DNA of 64,000 bases from DASRDR01 sp963812945 [NCBI: uncultured Candidatus Rokubacteria bacterium] (GTDB taxonomy: Bacteria; Methylomirabilota; Methylomirabilia; Rokubacteriales): NCBI GenBank assembly GCA_963812945.1, contig CAWEXD010000008.1:682001-746000 (forward strand), given 5' to 3'. Of this stretch, positions 48,395-57,033 are shown one piece after another. Below the pieces are notes generated by a model. That model was not told the origin of the DNA. It worked only from the letters and a program-made list of their open reading frames with translations, and made no database searches. Position 1 is the first letter of the stretch. Every line of letters begins with the position of its first letter. A program made the position numbers and the translations under genes.

Positions 48395-49330
48395 GTGAGG
48401 TCCTGGCTGTCCGCCCTGCTCGTGGCCGCGGCGCCACAGGCCGAAGGCCGCCTAGTCAACGCCGCCCAGCCGGTGGTGAGCCCGGCGTCGCCCGAACACG
48501 CCGGGGCCGGTACCGAGGGTGCCCCCGCGAGCGAGCTCGTCAGCTTCGTGGGTGAGCCGCGACAGGGTCGGGCGCCCGCGCGGATCGAGGGCGTCCTGCT
48601 CCGCCCCCCAGGGCCCGGACCGTTCCCCGCGATCGCCATGCTCCACGGCTGCACCGGCCTCCGGACGCCGAACCGCGGCATCCAGGCGAAGCCGCGATTC
48701 TGGGCGGAGCACTTCCGGGACCGCGGCTACCTGACGCTCCTGGTGGACAGCTTCGCCACGCGCGGCATCGACGAGGTGTGCACGGGCCGCCATCTCCTCT
48801 CGCCCGTGCGCGACCGTGCGGACGACGCGCGCGGCGCCCTCCGCTATCTCCAGGCGCGGCCCGACGTGCGGCCCGACCGCGTGGGGCTGCTCGGCTGGTC
48901 GAACGGGGCCGCCGCCACGCTGAGCGTGCTCTTCGACGGCGGCACCGCGGCCCAGGATTTCCGGGCCGCGGTCGCGTTCTATCCGAACTGCACGCGCAAC
49001 TATCCGGGCGGCCCCGACTTCCGACCCTACGCGCCCCTCTTCTTGCTCGTGGGCGCTCTCGACGACTGGACGCCGGCCGCCCCCTGCGTCGCCTTGATCG
49101 AGCGCGCGCGCGCCCTGGGGGCGCCGGTGGCCATCAAGGTCTACCCGGGCGCCCACCACAGCTTCGACTCGCCGGGGACGTCCGTGCGATACCGTCCGGA
49201 GGTCCGCAACCACAGCAAGCAGGGCGATTCTTCGGGGGCCACGGTGGGGACCGACCCGGCCGCCCGGGCGGACGCGATCGTCCAGGTGACGCGGTTCTTC
49301 GCCACCGAGCTGGGCGGCGGCGAGCCCTGA
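48395..49330 (+). CDS. Dienelactone hydrolase-like alpha/beta hydrolase, possibly secreted
   Basis: Alpha/beta hydrolase of 311 residues. The nucleophile is Ser in GLLGWSNGAAAT, not Cys as in classical dienelactone hydrolase. The acid is likely Asp in GALDDWTP, and the His is in AHHSFDSPG. The oxyanion region is in AMLHGCTGL. The N-terminus is hydrophobic (RSWLSALLVAAA) but the signal peptide is weak, and the GTG start at 48395 is not certain. The first codons contain the 18-base word also found at 11050. It follows the NIPSNAP gene by 14 bases. Substrate unknown. Confidence 0.78.
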   Translation: MRSWLSALLVAAAPQAEGRLVNAAQPVVSPASPEHAGAGTEGAPASELVSFVGEPRQGRAPARIEGVLLRPPGPGPFPAIAMLHGCTGLRTPNRGIQAKPRFWAEHFRDRGYLTLLVDSFATRGIDEVCTGRHLLSPVRDRADDARGALRYLQARPDVRPDRVGLLGWSNGAAATLSVLFDGGTAAQDFRAAVAFYPNCTRNYPGGPDFRPYAPLFLLVGALDDWTPAAPCVALIERARALGAPVAIKVYPGAHHSFDSPGTSVRYRPEVRNHSKQGDSSGATVGTDPAARADAIVQVTRFFATELGGGEP

Positions 49331-49607
49331 GGGGAGGCGCCCCCGTCGTCCGGGCTGAACGGCCGTCGAGCTCCTGTCGGCTCTTGGCGGCCCTTGACGA
49401 CCCTTGCCCCGGGCGATAGAGTCCGCGGCATCCGAGGCCCGCTCGGAGACGCGATGCTTCCAGGCGCTCCTGCTCGGTCGACCAGCCTCGAGGGGTACCA
49501 CCGGCGGAGCCGGCGTCACGAGGTCGCCGCCCGCGTGGGCATCGCGCCATGTTCTCGGCCCAGCCTTCTCTGCCCAACCTTCGCTGATTGATCGAGGAGG
49601 ATCACCG
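49331..49607. other. Upstream region of the DUF1326 gene
   Basis: A 277-base gap. It contains the TTGACG/TAGAGT promoter at 49394-49422 and then about 185 bases without recognised gene, possibly a long mRNA leader. I see no clear riboswitch fold. The ribosome-binding site of the next gene is GAGGAGG at its end. Confidence 0.4.
49394..49422 (+). promoter_or_regulatory. Sigma-70-type promoter, TTGACG-N17-TAGAGT
   Basis: TTGACG at 49394-49399 and TAGAGT at 49417-49422, spacer 17 bases. About 185 bases upstream of the DUF1326 ATG, so a long untranslated leader would result. Confidence 0.5.
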
Positions 49608-50222
49608 ATGCCGTCCAAGCCCAAGTACCGGGTTCAAGGCTCTCTCCTGGAAGCGTGCTCCTGCAGTGCGCCGTGCCCCTGCTGGATCGGCGAGGATCCG
49701 CACGGCGGGACATGCGACGCCTTCCTCGCGTACCGCATCGACAAGGGGACCATCAACGGCGTGGACGTGAGCGGGATCCCGTTCGCGCTGATCTGCCAGA
49801 TCCCCGGGAACGTGCTCAAGGGCAACTGGAAAGTCGTCGTCTACATGAGCAGCAAGGCGAAGCCGGCCCAGAAGCAGGCGATTCTCGACGCCTGGACCGG
49901 GAAGCTGGGCGGTCCGCTGGCCGACCTCGCCAAGCTGGTCGGGGAGGTCAAGGGCGTCTACGACGTCCCCATCCAGTTCAAGCTCAACAAGGGCAAGGGG
50001 ACCATCAAGATCGGCGAGAAGGTGGAAGCGGCCATGGCGCCGTACGTCGACGCCAAGGGCAAGCCCACGACGATGAACAACACCATCTTCACCACGATTC
50101 CGGGCTCGCCCGCCTACGTCGCCAAGGCGACGTACCACAAGGTCAACATCCCCGAGCACGGGATGCAGTGGACGTTCCAGAACCGGAACGCGGTCGAGGG
50201 CTCGTTCCGCTTCGCTGCCTAA
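49608..50222 (+). CDS. DUF1326 domain protein
   Basis: Protein of 204 residues. The N-terminus has the DUF1326 Cys-rich motif LEACSCSAPCPCWIGEDP, with Cys residues that could bind metal. A later HGGTCDAFLAYRIDKGTINGVDVSG region follows the family pattern. The ATG at 49608 has GAGGAGG before it. The DUF2182 gene starts seven bases after the stop, and this pair is found together in many bacteria. Function unknown; metal handling has been suggested from the Cys motif only. Confidence 0.88.
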   Translation: MPSKPKYRVQGSLLEACSCSAPCPCWIGEDPHGGTCDAFLAYRIDKGTINGVDVSGIPFALICQIPGNVLKGNWKVVVYMSSKAKPAQKQAILDAWTGKLGGPLADLAKLVGEVKGVYDVPIQFKLNKGKGTIKIGEKVEAAMAPYVDAKGKPTTMNNTIFTTIPGSPAYVAKATYHKVNIPEHGMQWTFQNRNAVEGSFRFAA

Positions 50223-50228
50223 CCCTCG

Positions 50229-51029
50229 GTGGCAACGACACCGGACGCGACCGCGGCTCCGGGCGCTCACGAGCGCGCGGAGCCGTGGGTGTACGGGGGC
50301 GTCCTTGCGGCGCTGGTCGCCGGGGCCTGGGCGGGTCTCGCGCTCGCCGAGGCCACCGGCGCCGGCGCGTGGCTCTCGCACTCGGGTCTCGGCGAGGCGG
50401 GCGCCCTCTGGTCGCCTCGGCTCCTCGGCTTCCTGGCGGCTTGGACCCTGATGTCGGTCGCGATGATGCTGCCCTCGACCTTCCCCCTCGTGCGGGTGTT
50501 CCTCACGATCACGGAGGGCTCGGCCGGCCTCCTCGTCCTCCTGTGCCTCGGGTACCTCGGGATCTGGGCGCTCTTCGGCGTGGCCGCGCTCCTCGTGGAC
50601 GCGGGCCTCCATCGGGCCGTCGATGGATCGGCGTGGCTCGCCGCCCGGCCGGAGCGGCTGCCGGGCGCGCTCCTCCTCGGAGTCGGCCTCTTCCAGTTCT
50701 CACCGCTCAAGTACTCCTGCCTCCGCCAGTGCCGCTCTCCGGTCGGCTTCGTGATCCAGCACTGGCGCGGGGCCTCGCGCGCGCTCCGGGCGCTCCGGGT
50801 GGGCGCGCTCCACGGCGTCTACTGCGTGGGCTGCTGCTGGGCGCTGATGTTACTGATGTTCGCGGTGGGCGGTGCCCATCTCGGCTGGATGCTGGTGCTT
50901 GCGGCCGTGATGTTCGTGGAGAAGGCGGTCACGTGGGGCCGTCGGGTGACGCTGTCCGCCGGCCTCGTCCTCGCGGGCTGGGGGCTCGCGCTGCTCCTCG
51001 GCGTGCCCGGCTTGCCCCGCCCGTTCTGA
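50229..51029 (+). CDS. DUF2182 membrane protein (predicted metal-binding integral membrane protein)
   Basis: Membrane protein of 266 residues with about seven hydrophobic segments. The family signature MLPSTFPLVRVF in the first third and the YSCLRQCRSP motif with Cys residues, then GVYCVGCCWALMLLMFAVG, are present. These Cys and Met side chains could bind copper. GTG start at 50229. It is paired with DUF1326 upstream, which suggests they work together. Mechanism unknown. Confidence 0.86.
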   Translation: MATTPDATAAPGAHERAEPWVYGGVLAALVAGAWAGLALAEATGAGAWLSHSGLGEAGALWSPRLLGFLAAWTLMSVAMMLPSTFPLVRVFLTITEGSAGLLVLLCLGYLGIWALFGVAALLVDAGLHRAVDGSAWLAARPERLPGALLLGVGLFQFSPLKYSCLRQCRSPVGFVIQHWRGASRALRALRVGALHGVYCVGCCWALMLLMFAVGGAHLGWMLVLAAVMFVEKAVTWGRRVTLSAGLVLAGWGLALLLGVPGLPRPF

Positions 51030-51075
51030 CCCTTCCCCGCTATCGCGGGTGACGATCTTCGGCGAGGCGGTCGGC

Positions 51076-51100
51076 AATTCGTCACGCGCCAATTTGTCAG
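51076..51100 (+). promoter_or_regulatory. Possible activator site, AATTCGTCAC and AATTTGTCAG
   Basis: AATTCGTCAC at 51076-51085 and AATTTGTCAG at 51091-51100 form a direct repeat 15 bases apart, about 105-130 bases upstream of the sigma-54 promoter. The second word is identical to the one upstream of the chemosensory operon. Confidence 0.4.
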
Positions 51101-51203
51101 CTCTGATGGCCAGATGGGCTCTCTCCCTCGAGTTCCGGCTCATGTGAGTTCCACAAAGGGGTCGGAGAGGCCCCTGGCGCACCCTGATTCGCGGCATTCT
51201 TCC

Positions 51204-51219
51204 AGGCACGAGACTTGCC
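51204..51219 (+). promoter_or_regulatory. Sigma-54 (RpoN) promoter of the GGDEF-EAL gene
   Basis: AGGCACG-AGAC-TTGCC gives the consensus TGGCACG-N4-TTGCW with mismatches only at the outer bases and with GG-N10-GC spacing. It lies 25-40 bases before the ATG at 51244. Confidence 0.65.
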
Positions 51220-51243
51220 AGTGTCCAGGCTCGGTAGGCCCGG

Positions 51244-53739
51244 ATGGGTCCGGGACAGTCCCACTTGTGCCTGGGAGAGCCTGTGGAGCGTAGACTTCCT
51301 GGCTGGCCGTTCCGTGGTCGATCGCGCCGATCCAGCCCGCGCCCTGTGGCCCCTGAGGCGACGGGGGATTCCCGGCGGCCGGAGGCGGGTTCCACGGGTC
51401 AGCGCCTGAGCGTCCCGGGCCGGCTCACGGTCGCCACCGCGCTCCTCCTCGCGGGCCTGGCCACCCTCGGTGGCTTCCTGCTCGTTCAGCAGACGACGGC
51501 CCATCGGCAAGCCCTCCTCATGATGTCCCAGGTGGAGGAGCGGGTCGGCCAGGAGCACGTCTTGAAGCGCCAGGCGATCCTCGACCCTCGTCGCGGCGCC
51601 GAGCTCATGGCGCGGCTCCGCGAAACGCGCCAGCAGCTCGGCGCCGACCTGGACACGCTCGATCGCGCGGAGGCGCGCATCGGCGCCCTCGACCGTCTGC
51701 TCCGCCTGGACGGGGGGCCGCGGGCGGCGGGCCGCATCCGGACGGCGGTGCAGGCCCAGCAGGCGGCGGTGGACGAGGCCTTCGCGCTGGTCCTTGCGGG
51801 GCGTCTCGACCAGGCGCGCGCGGTCGCTCCACGCGGTCCGGGTCTGGAGGACGTGAGCCAGACGCTCGGGTTGGCCGCCGGCGTGTACGCCGGCGCGCTC
51901 GAGCGTACCCACCGGGCTCTCGCCACCAGCGTCGCCCTTTTCGCGGGCCTCGCCGGTGCGACGATGGGCTGGCTCGGCTTCCGGGTGATGCGGCTCGGGC
52001 GAGCCTACCGACGGCTCGTGAACGAGGAGCAGGGGCTCCGGACGAGCGAGGAGCGCTTCCGGGCCCTCGTTCAACACGCCGCCGACGTGATCCTGGTTCT
52101 CGAGCCCGATGGCACGCTCCGGCACGTGAGCCCCGCCGTCCGGAACGTCCTCGGCTACGACCCCGAGCGGCTGGTCGGGACCCGCGGATGGACGCTCGTC
52201 CACGAAGGAGACGCGCAGAGCGCCCAGGGCTTCCACGCGGAGCTGCTCGAGCAGCGGGGCGGGTCGCGGTCCGTCGAGCTGCGCTGGCAGCACCGGGACG
52301 GCTCCTGGCGGTGGCTCGAGGTCAAGGGGACGAACCTGCTCCATCAGCCCGAGGTTCGGGGGATCGTCCTCAACGCGCGCGACATCAGCCGGCACAAGTC
52401 GCTCGAGCAGCAGCTGGTGCAGCGGGCGCTCCACGACCAGCTGACCGGGCTCCCGAACCGGATGCTGTTCATGGACCGCCTCGAGCAGGCGCTCGAGCGG
52501 TGCGCGCGCCGGGGGAAGTTCGCCGCGGTTCTCTTCCTCGACCTCGACCGGTTCAAGCTGGTCAACGACAATTTCGGACACGATCGCGGCGACCAGCTGC
52601 TGGTCCAGGTTGCCGAGCGCCTCCGCGGCTGCCTCCGGCGGGTGGACACCATCGCGCGCATCGGCGGCGACGAGTTCACCGTGCTCCTCGAGGAGGTTGG
52701 CTCGGCCGGCGACGCGACGCTCGTCGCCGAGCGCATCATCGAGGCGTTCCGCGCGTCATTCCGGATCGAGAGCCAGGAGATCTTCGTCGGGGCGAGCATC
52801 GGGATCGCGCTGGGGGCGCCGGATCAAGGTACGACCGCGCAGGGGCTCCTGCGGAACGCCGACATCGCCATGTACCGGGCAAAGGCCAACGGCCGCGCGT
52901 GCTTCGAGGTGTTCAAGTCCAGCATGCGCGAGACGGTCAAGGGCCGGCTCAAGATGGAAACCGAGCTCCGGCGCGCTCTCGACCGGGGCGAGCTCCGCGT
53001 CCACTACCAGCCCCAGGTCGACCTCCGCACGGCCCGCATCGTCGGGCTGGAGGCGCTGGTGCGCTGGGAGCACCCCGAGCGGGGGCTGGTGCCACCCGGG
53101 TCCTTCATCCCGATGGCCGAGGAGACGGGCCTCATTCTCCCGATCGGGCGATGGGTGCTCCAGACCGCCTGCCGGCAGGCGGCCATCTGGCGGGCCGACG
53201 CGGAGATCGGCCTGGACCTGGTCATGGCCGTCAACCTCTCGCCGCGGCAGTTCCGGCACCCGCGGCTCGTCGCGGACGTGGGTCAGGTGCTCGCCGAGAG
53301 CGGGCTCGACGCGTCGGGGCTCGAGGTCGAGATCACCGAGGGCTGCGCGATGGGCGACGCCGACGCCACCGTCAAGACGCTCGAGCACCTGAAGGCGATC
53401 GGGATCCGGCTGGCCATCGACGACTTCGGGACGGGCTACTCGAGCCTGGGCTATCTCAAGCGGTTCCCGATCGACGTGCTCAAGGTGGACCGGTCCTTCG
53501 TGGCCGGCCTGCCGGCGAACCGCGGAGACGCGGCGATCGTGCGCGCCGTCGTCGGGCTCACGCGCGCGCTGGGACTCAAGGCGGTGGCGGAGGGCGTCGA
53601 GACGGCGGACCAGCTCGCGGAGCTGCGCGATCTGGGCTGCGACCAGGGGCAAGGGTACTTCTTCGGCCGTCCGGTCGCGACCGAGGTGACCGACGCCGTG
53701 CTTCGACGCTCCGCGGTCGCGGAGGCCGTCCCGGCCTAG
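51244..53739 (+). CDS. PAS-GGDEF-EAL protein, membrane-bound c-di-GMP synthase/phosphodiesterase
   Basis: Bifunctional c-di-GMP enzyme of about 831 residues. A hydrophobic segment near residues 60-80 and a second near 220-240 frame a helical periplasmic region. A PAS domain follows (RFRALVQHAADVILVLEPDG). The GGDEF domain has the intact motif RIGGDEF and DQLTGLPNR, so cyclase activity is likely. The EAL domain has GLEALVRWEHP, VEITEG, DDFGTGYSSLGYL and KVDRSFV, so phosphodiesterase activity is also likely. The ATG at 51244 lies just behind a sigma-54 promoter; a GTG at 51283 is an alternative. Linked by promoter type to the chemosensory operon. Confidence 0.9.
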   Translation: MGPGQSHLCLGEPVERRLPGWPFRGRSRRSSPRPVAPEATGDSRRPEAGSTGQRLSVPGRLTVATALLLAGLATLGGFLLVQQTTAHRQALLMMSQVEERVGQEHVLKRQAILDPRRGAELMARLRETRQQLGADLDTLDRAEARIGALDRLLRLDGGPRAAGRIRTAVQAQQAAVDEAFALVLAGRLDQARAVAPRGPGLEDVSQTLGLAAGVYAGALERTHRALATSVALFAGLAGATMGWLGFRVMRLGRAYRRLVNEEQGLRTSEERFRALVQHAADVILVLEPDGTLRHVSPAVRNVLGYDPERLVGTRGWTLVHEGDAQSAQGFHAELLEQRGGSRSVELRWQHRDGSWRWLEVKGTNLLHQPEVRGIVLNARDISRHKSLEQQLVQRALHDQLTGLPNRMLFMDRLEQALERCARRGKFAAVLFLDLDRFKLVNDNFGHDRGDQLLVQVAERLRGCLRRVDTIARIGGDEFTVLLEEVGSAGDATLVAERIIEAFRASFRIESQEIFVGASIGIALGAPDQGTTAQGLLRNADIAMYRAKANGRACFEVFKSSMRETVKGRLKMETELRRALDRGELRVHYQPQVDLRTARIVGLEALVRWEHPERGLVPPGSFIPMAEETGLILPIGRWVLQTACRQAAIWRADAEIGLDLVMAVNLSPRQFRHPRLVADVGQVLAESGLDASGLEVEITEGCAMGDADATVKTLEHLKAIGIRLAIDDFGTGYSSLGYLKRFPIDVLKVDRSFVAGLPANRGDAAIVRAVVGLTRALGLKAVAEGVETADQLAELRDLGCDQGQGYFFGRPVATEVTDAVLRRSAVAEAVPA

Positions 53740-53828
53740 CCAGCGCGGCGTCCCCACCGAGGCTGGCGCGCCCGCCCCGTCGCGCATATCGTGAGGGGGC
53801 CGGCCCGGGGCCGGTCGGAGGCGACGCC

Positions 53829-55028
53829 ATGGACCTCACCTACTCCTCCCAGGATCTCGCGTTCCGCGAGGCCACCCGGCGCTGGCTCGAGGCGAACGTC
53901 CCCGGCGAGGAGCCGACGACCCTCGACGCGCGCCGCGCCTGGCACCGCCGGCTCTACGACGCGGGCTACGTCGGTATGGGGTGGCCCGTCGGGTACGGCG
54001 GGCGCGGCGCCACGCCGCTCCAGCAGGCCATCGCCGCGGACGAGATGGCCCGGGTCAACGCGCCGCCGCCGATCAACCCCCTCGGGATCGCCATCGTGGG
54101 GCCGACGATCATCGTCCACGGCACCGAGGCCCAGAAAGAGCGCTACCTCCGGAAGATCCTGACGGCCGAAGAGCTCTGGTGCCAGCTGTACTCGGAGCCG
54201 AACGCCGGCTCCGACCTGGCCAGCCTGCGCACGCGGGCCGAGGACCGGGGCGACCACTTCGTGGTCAACGGCCAGAAGATCTGGACGAGCTGGGGCCTGA
54301 TCGCCGACTGGGGGCTTCTCCTGGCGCGAACGGACACGGCCATCCCCAAGCACAAGGGCATCTCGTGCTTCCTGATCTCGATGCGCCAGCCGGGCGTCGA
54401 CGTGCGCCCCCTCCGCCAGATCACCGGCAGCGCGCACTTCTCCGAGGTCTTCATGACCGACGCCCGCGTCGAGAAGGCGGACCTGGTGGGGCGGCTGGGG
54501 CAGGGCTGGGAGATCGCCCAGACCACGCTCTCCTACGAGCGCGGGGGCAGCTCGCTGGCGCGGGTCACGCGCTACGCCTCGGCGTTCAACCAGCTGATCC
54601 GGGCGGTGAAGACGCTCCGGCGCGGCGGCCGGCCGCTCCTCGAGGACCCCGCGGTGCGCGCCAGGCTCGGGCGGATCTACGCGGAGCTCGAGGTGCAGCG
54701 CTACGCCGCGCTCCGGGTTCTCTCCGCGCTCGAGAAGGGCGAATCGCCGGGCGCCGCCGCGTCGATCACAAAGCTCTCCTACAGCGAGTTCGAGAAGCGG
54801 TACCACGAGCTGGTCCAGGAGATCCTGGGGCCCTGGGGCCAGGACATGAGCGGGGCGGCCGGCGAGGTCGACACGTCCTCGGGCGAGCCCGGCACCTGGG
54901 CGACCGCGTACCTCTGGTCCCGGGCCGGGACGATCTACTCCGGCTCCTCGGAGATCCAGAAGAACATCATCGGCGAGCGCGTGCTCGGGCTGCCGAAGGA
55001 GATACGCGCCGACCGGGCGCGGAGCTGA
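53829..55028 (+). CDS. Acyl-CoA dehydrogenase, first subunit of a pair
   Basis: Flavin-dependent oxidation of an acyl-CoA to the enoyl-CoA. It is 399 residues. The family patterns are CQLYSEPNAGSDLASLRTRAE (FAD/substrate region, PNAGSDL), NGQKIWTSWG, and at the C-terminus GSSEIQKNIIGER, which binds FAD. The ATG at 53829 fits the usual N-terminus. The second dehydrogenase gene begins nine bases after the stop. Such pairs form heteromeric enzymes, for example in steroid side-chain or carnitine-related oxidation. Substrate unknown. Confidence 0.9.
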   Translation: MDLTYSSQDLAFREATRRWLEANVPGEEPTTLDARRAWHRRLYDAGYVGMGWPVGYGGRGATPLQQAIAADEMARVNAPPPINPLGIAIVGPTIIVHGTEAQKERYLRKILTAEELWCQLYSEPNAGSDLASLRTRAEDRGDHFVVNGQKIWTSWGLIADWGLLLARTDTAIPKHKGISCFLISMRQPGVDVRPLRQITGSAHFSEVFMTDARVEKADLVGRLGQGWEIAQTTLSYERGGSSLARVTRYASAFNQLIRAVKTLRRGGRPLLEDPAVRARLGRIYAELEVQRYAALRVLSALEKGESPGAAASITKLSYSEFEKRYHELVQEILGPWGQDMSGAAGEVDTSSGEPGTWATAYLWSRAGTIYSGSSEIQKNIIGERVLGLPKEIRADRARS

Positions 55029-55037
55029 GGGGGCGCC

Positions 55038-56156
55038 ATGGACTTCGCGTTCAGCCCGGACCAGCAGCTCCTGCGCGGGGCCGCCCGCGCCTTTCTCGAC
55101 GAGCACGTGACGCCGGCCGCCGTCCGCGCTCTCTGGGACGATCCCCGGGGCGAGCGTGACGACCTCTGGAAGGAGATGGCCCGGCTCGGCTGGCTGGGCC
55201 TGGCGCTCCCGGAGGCCCACGGCGGCAGCGCCCTCGGGATGGTGGAGACCGCGATCGTCCTCGAGGAGATGGGACGCGTGGCGTGTCCGGGCCCGTACCT
55301 CGACACCGTCATCGCGGCCTGGGCGTTGCACGTGGCCGGGGCCCCCGGCCAGCAGGCGCGATGGCTGCCCGCCATCGCGGGCGGCGCCGCGCGAGGCACC
55401 GTCGCGTTCCTCGACGCCGAGCTCGACTGGCGCCCGGAGGCCGCCCTGACGCGCGCCGAGCCGACCCCCGGCGGCCTGCGGCTCACCGGGGTGAAGCAGT
55501 GGACGCCCTGGGCTCACGTCGCAGACGCGCTGCTGGTGCCGGCGCGCGAGCCCGAGGGGCTCTCCCTGTTCCTGGTCGAACCGGGAGCGAAGGGGCTGTC
55601 CGTTTCACCGGTGCCGGCCATGGACCCCGGGATGCGGTGGTCGACGGTCAGGCTCGACGGCGTGCCGGTCGGCGCCGATGCACGCGTGGGCGCGCCCGGG
55701 AGCGCGGCCGCGCTGCTCCACGACCTCCTCCGGTGGGGCGCGGTGGGGGCCTCGGCGGCGATGCTCGGGGCCGCGCGCCGTTGCCTCGACCTGTCCGTCG
55801 AGTACGCCAAGGTGCGGGAGCAGTTCGGCCAGCCCATCGGGTCGTTCCAGGCCATCCGGCACCGCTGCGCGGAGATGCTGCTCGAGGTGGAGAACGCCCA
55901 CGCGGCGACCTACTACGCGGCCTGGGCGCTGGACGCGGACGCGGGGGATCGCGCGCTGGCGGCCTCGGTGGCGAAGGCGTACGTGGGGGACGCCGCGCGG
56001 AAGGTGTGCGGCGATGCGATCCAGGTCCACGGCGGGATCGGCTTCACCTGGGAGTACGACCTCCACCTCTACTTCAAGCGCGCCAAGACCCTCGAGGCGA
56101 CCTGGGGCGACGCGGACTACCACCGGGAGCTGATCGTCCGCCAGGTGGCGGGCTGA
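55038..56156 (+). CDS. Acyl-CoA dehydrogenase, second subunit
   Basis: Protein of 372 residues with the acyl-CoA dehydrogenase fold. The middle GVKQWTPWAHVADALLV and the C-terminal QVHGGIGFTWEYDLHLYFKRAK match the group. It lacks the GSSEIQ FAD motif at the end, ending instead with ATWGDADYHRELI. This is usual for the second subunit of heteromeric acyl-CoA dehydrogenases. ATG start at 55038 with GGGGGC upstream. It should assemble with the protein encoded just upstream. Confidence 0.88.
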   Translation: MDFAFSPDQQLLRGAARAFLDEHVTPAAVRALWDDPRGERDDLWKEMARLGWLGLALPEAHGGSALGMVETAIVLEEMGRVACPGPYLDTVIAAWALHVAGAPGQQARWLPAIAGGAARGTVAFLDAELDWRPEAALTRAEPTPGGLRLTGVKQWTPWAHVADALLVPAREPEGLSLFLVEPGAKGLSVSPVPAMDPGMRWSTVRLDGVPVGADARVGAPGSAAALLHDLLRWGAVGASAAMLGAARRCLDLSVEYAKVREQFGQPIGSFQAIRHRCAEMLLEVENAHAATYYAAWALDADAGDRALAASVAKAYVGDAARKVCGDAIQVHGGIGFTWEYDLHLYFKRAKTLEATWGDADYHRELIVRQVAG

Positions 56157-56177
56157 CCTCGGGGGCGAAACCCCCGG

Positions 56178-57005
56178 TCAGGGCCTGGCGGCCGAGGTGA
56201 GGACGGCCGGCATCGGTAGCTCGACGGTGCCGGCGCGCGCGTAGGCGCGGACCGCCTCCCGCACGTCGGCGCGGATCGCCTCCTGCGCCTCGGGCGTCTG
56301 CGCGCGCAGGAGCCCGGCGGTCCGCACCGTGCCGTCCCGCATGACCAGGAAGAGCGCGTCCGGGGACGCGAGCCGCCAGACCTGCGGGATCGTGACCACG
56401 TCCGGTGACTGGAAGCCCAGCTCGCCGAGGACGCGGCGACTCTCCGCCGGGTCGCTGAACCGAAAGAACGGAGGCCCGGGCGGGAGCGGCACGTCGAGCC
56501 GGCCGTGGCGCTCGATCGCGCGGAGCACGATGCCGAACGCGATTGCCTCCTCGGGCTTGGCCCACACCGTGAAGCCGAGCCGCCCGCCAGGGCGGAGCAC
56601 CCGGTGCGCTTCGGCCAGCGCCTGGTCCGGGCGGCCGAGGTGCAGGAGCCCGAAGTTCATCACGACGGCGTCGAAGCTCCCATCGGGGAAGGAGAACGCC
56701 TCGGCGTCGCCTTCACGGAAGTCGACCGTGGGGGAGTGGCGGCGGGCCTCGGCCAGCATTGCCGCGGAGAAGTCGACGCCCACCACGGCGGCGCCCCGTC
56801 CGGCGGCCGCGGCGGCGACGTAGCCGGGCCCGGTCGCGACGTCCAGCACGCGGACGCCGGGCCCGACGCGGGCCGCATCGAGCAGGGGCTCGATGGCCTG
56901 GGTCGTCAGCGTGCCGAAGGCGTCCTGGTAGGCCCGGGGGATGCTCTCCCAGCCGGCGCGCTCGAACGCATGGAACGCGGCGGGATCGACGGCGGGGGAC
57001 ACCAT
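56178..57005 (-). CDS. Class I SAM-dependent methyltransferase
   Basis: Methyltransferase of 275 residues. SAM-binding motif I is VRVLDVATGPGYVAAAAA near residue 50, followed by VVGVDFSAAMLAEAR, then DAEAFSFPDGSFDAVVMNFGLLHL, typical of the UbiE/Methyltransf_11 group. ATG start at 57005. It is downstream of the OsmC gene on the same strand, 28 bases apart. The methyl acceptor is unknown. Confidence 0.87.
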   Translation of the reverse strand: MVSPAVDPAAFHAFERAGWESIPRAYQDAFGTLTTQAIEPLLDAARVGPGVRVLDVATGPGYVAAAAAGRGAAVVGVDFSAAMLAEARRHSPTVDFREGDAEAFSFPDGSFDAVVMNFGLLHLGRPDQALAEAHRVLRPGGRLGFTVWAKPEEAIAFGIVLRAIERHGRLDVPLPPGPPFFRFSDPAESRRVLGELGFQSPDVVTIPQVWRLASPDALFLVMRDGTVRTAGLLRAQTPEAQEAIRADVREAVRAYARAGTVELPMPAVLTSAARP

Positions 57006-57033
57006 GCCCGTACCTCCGGGTCGCCCGCTCGGG

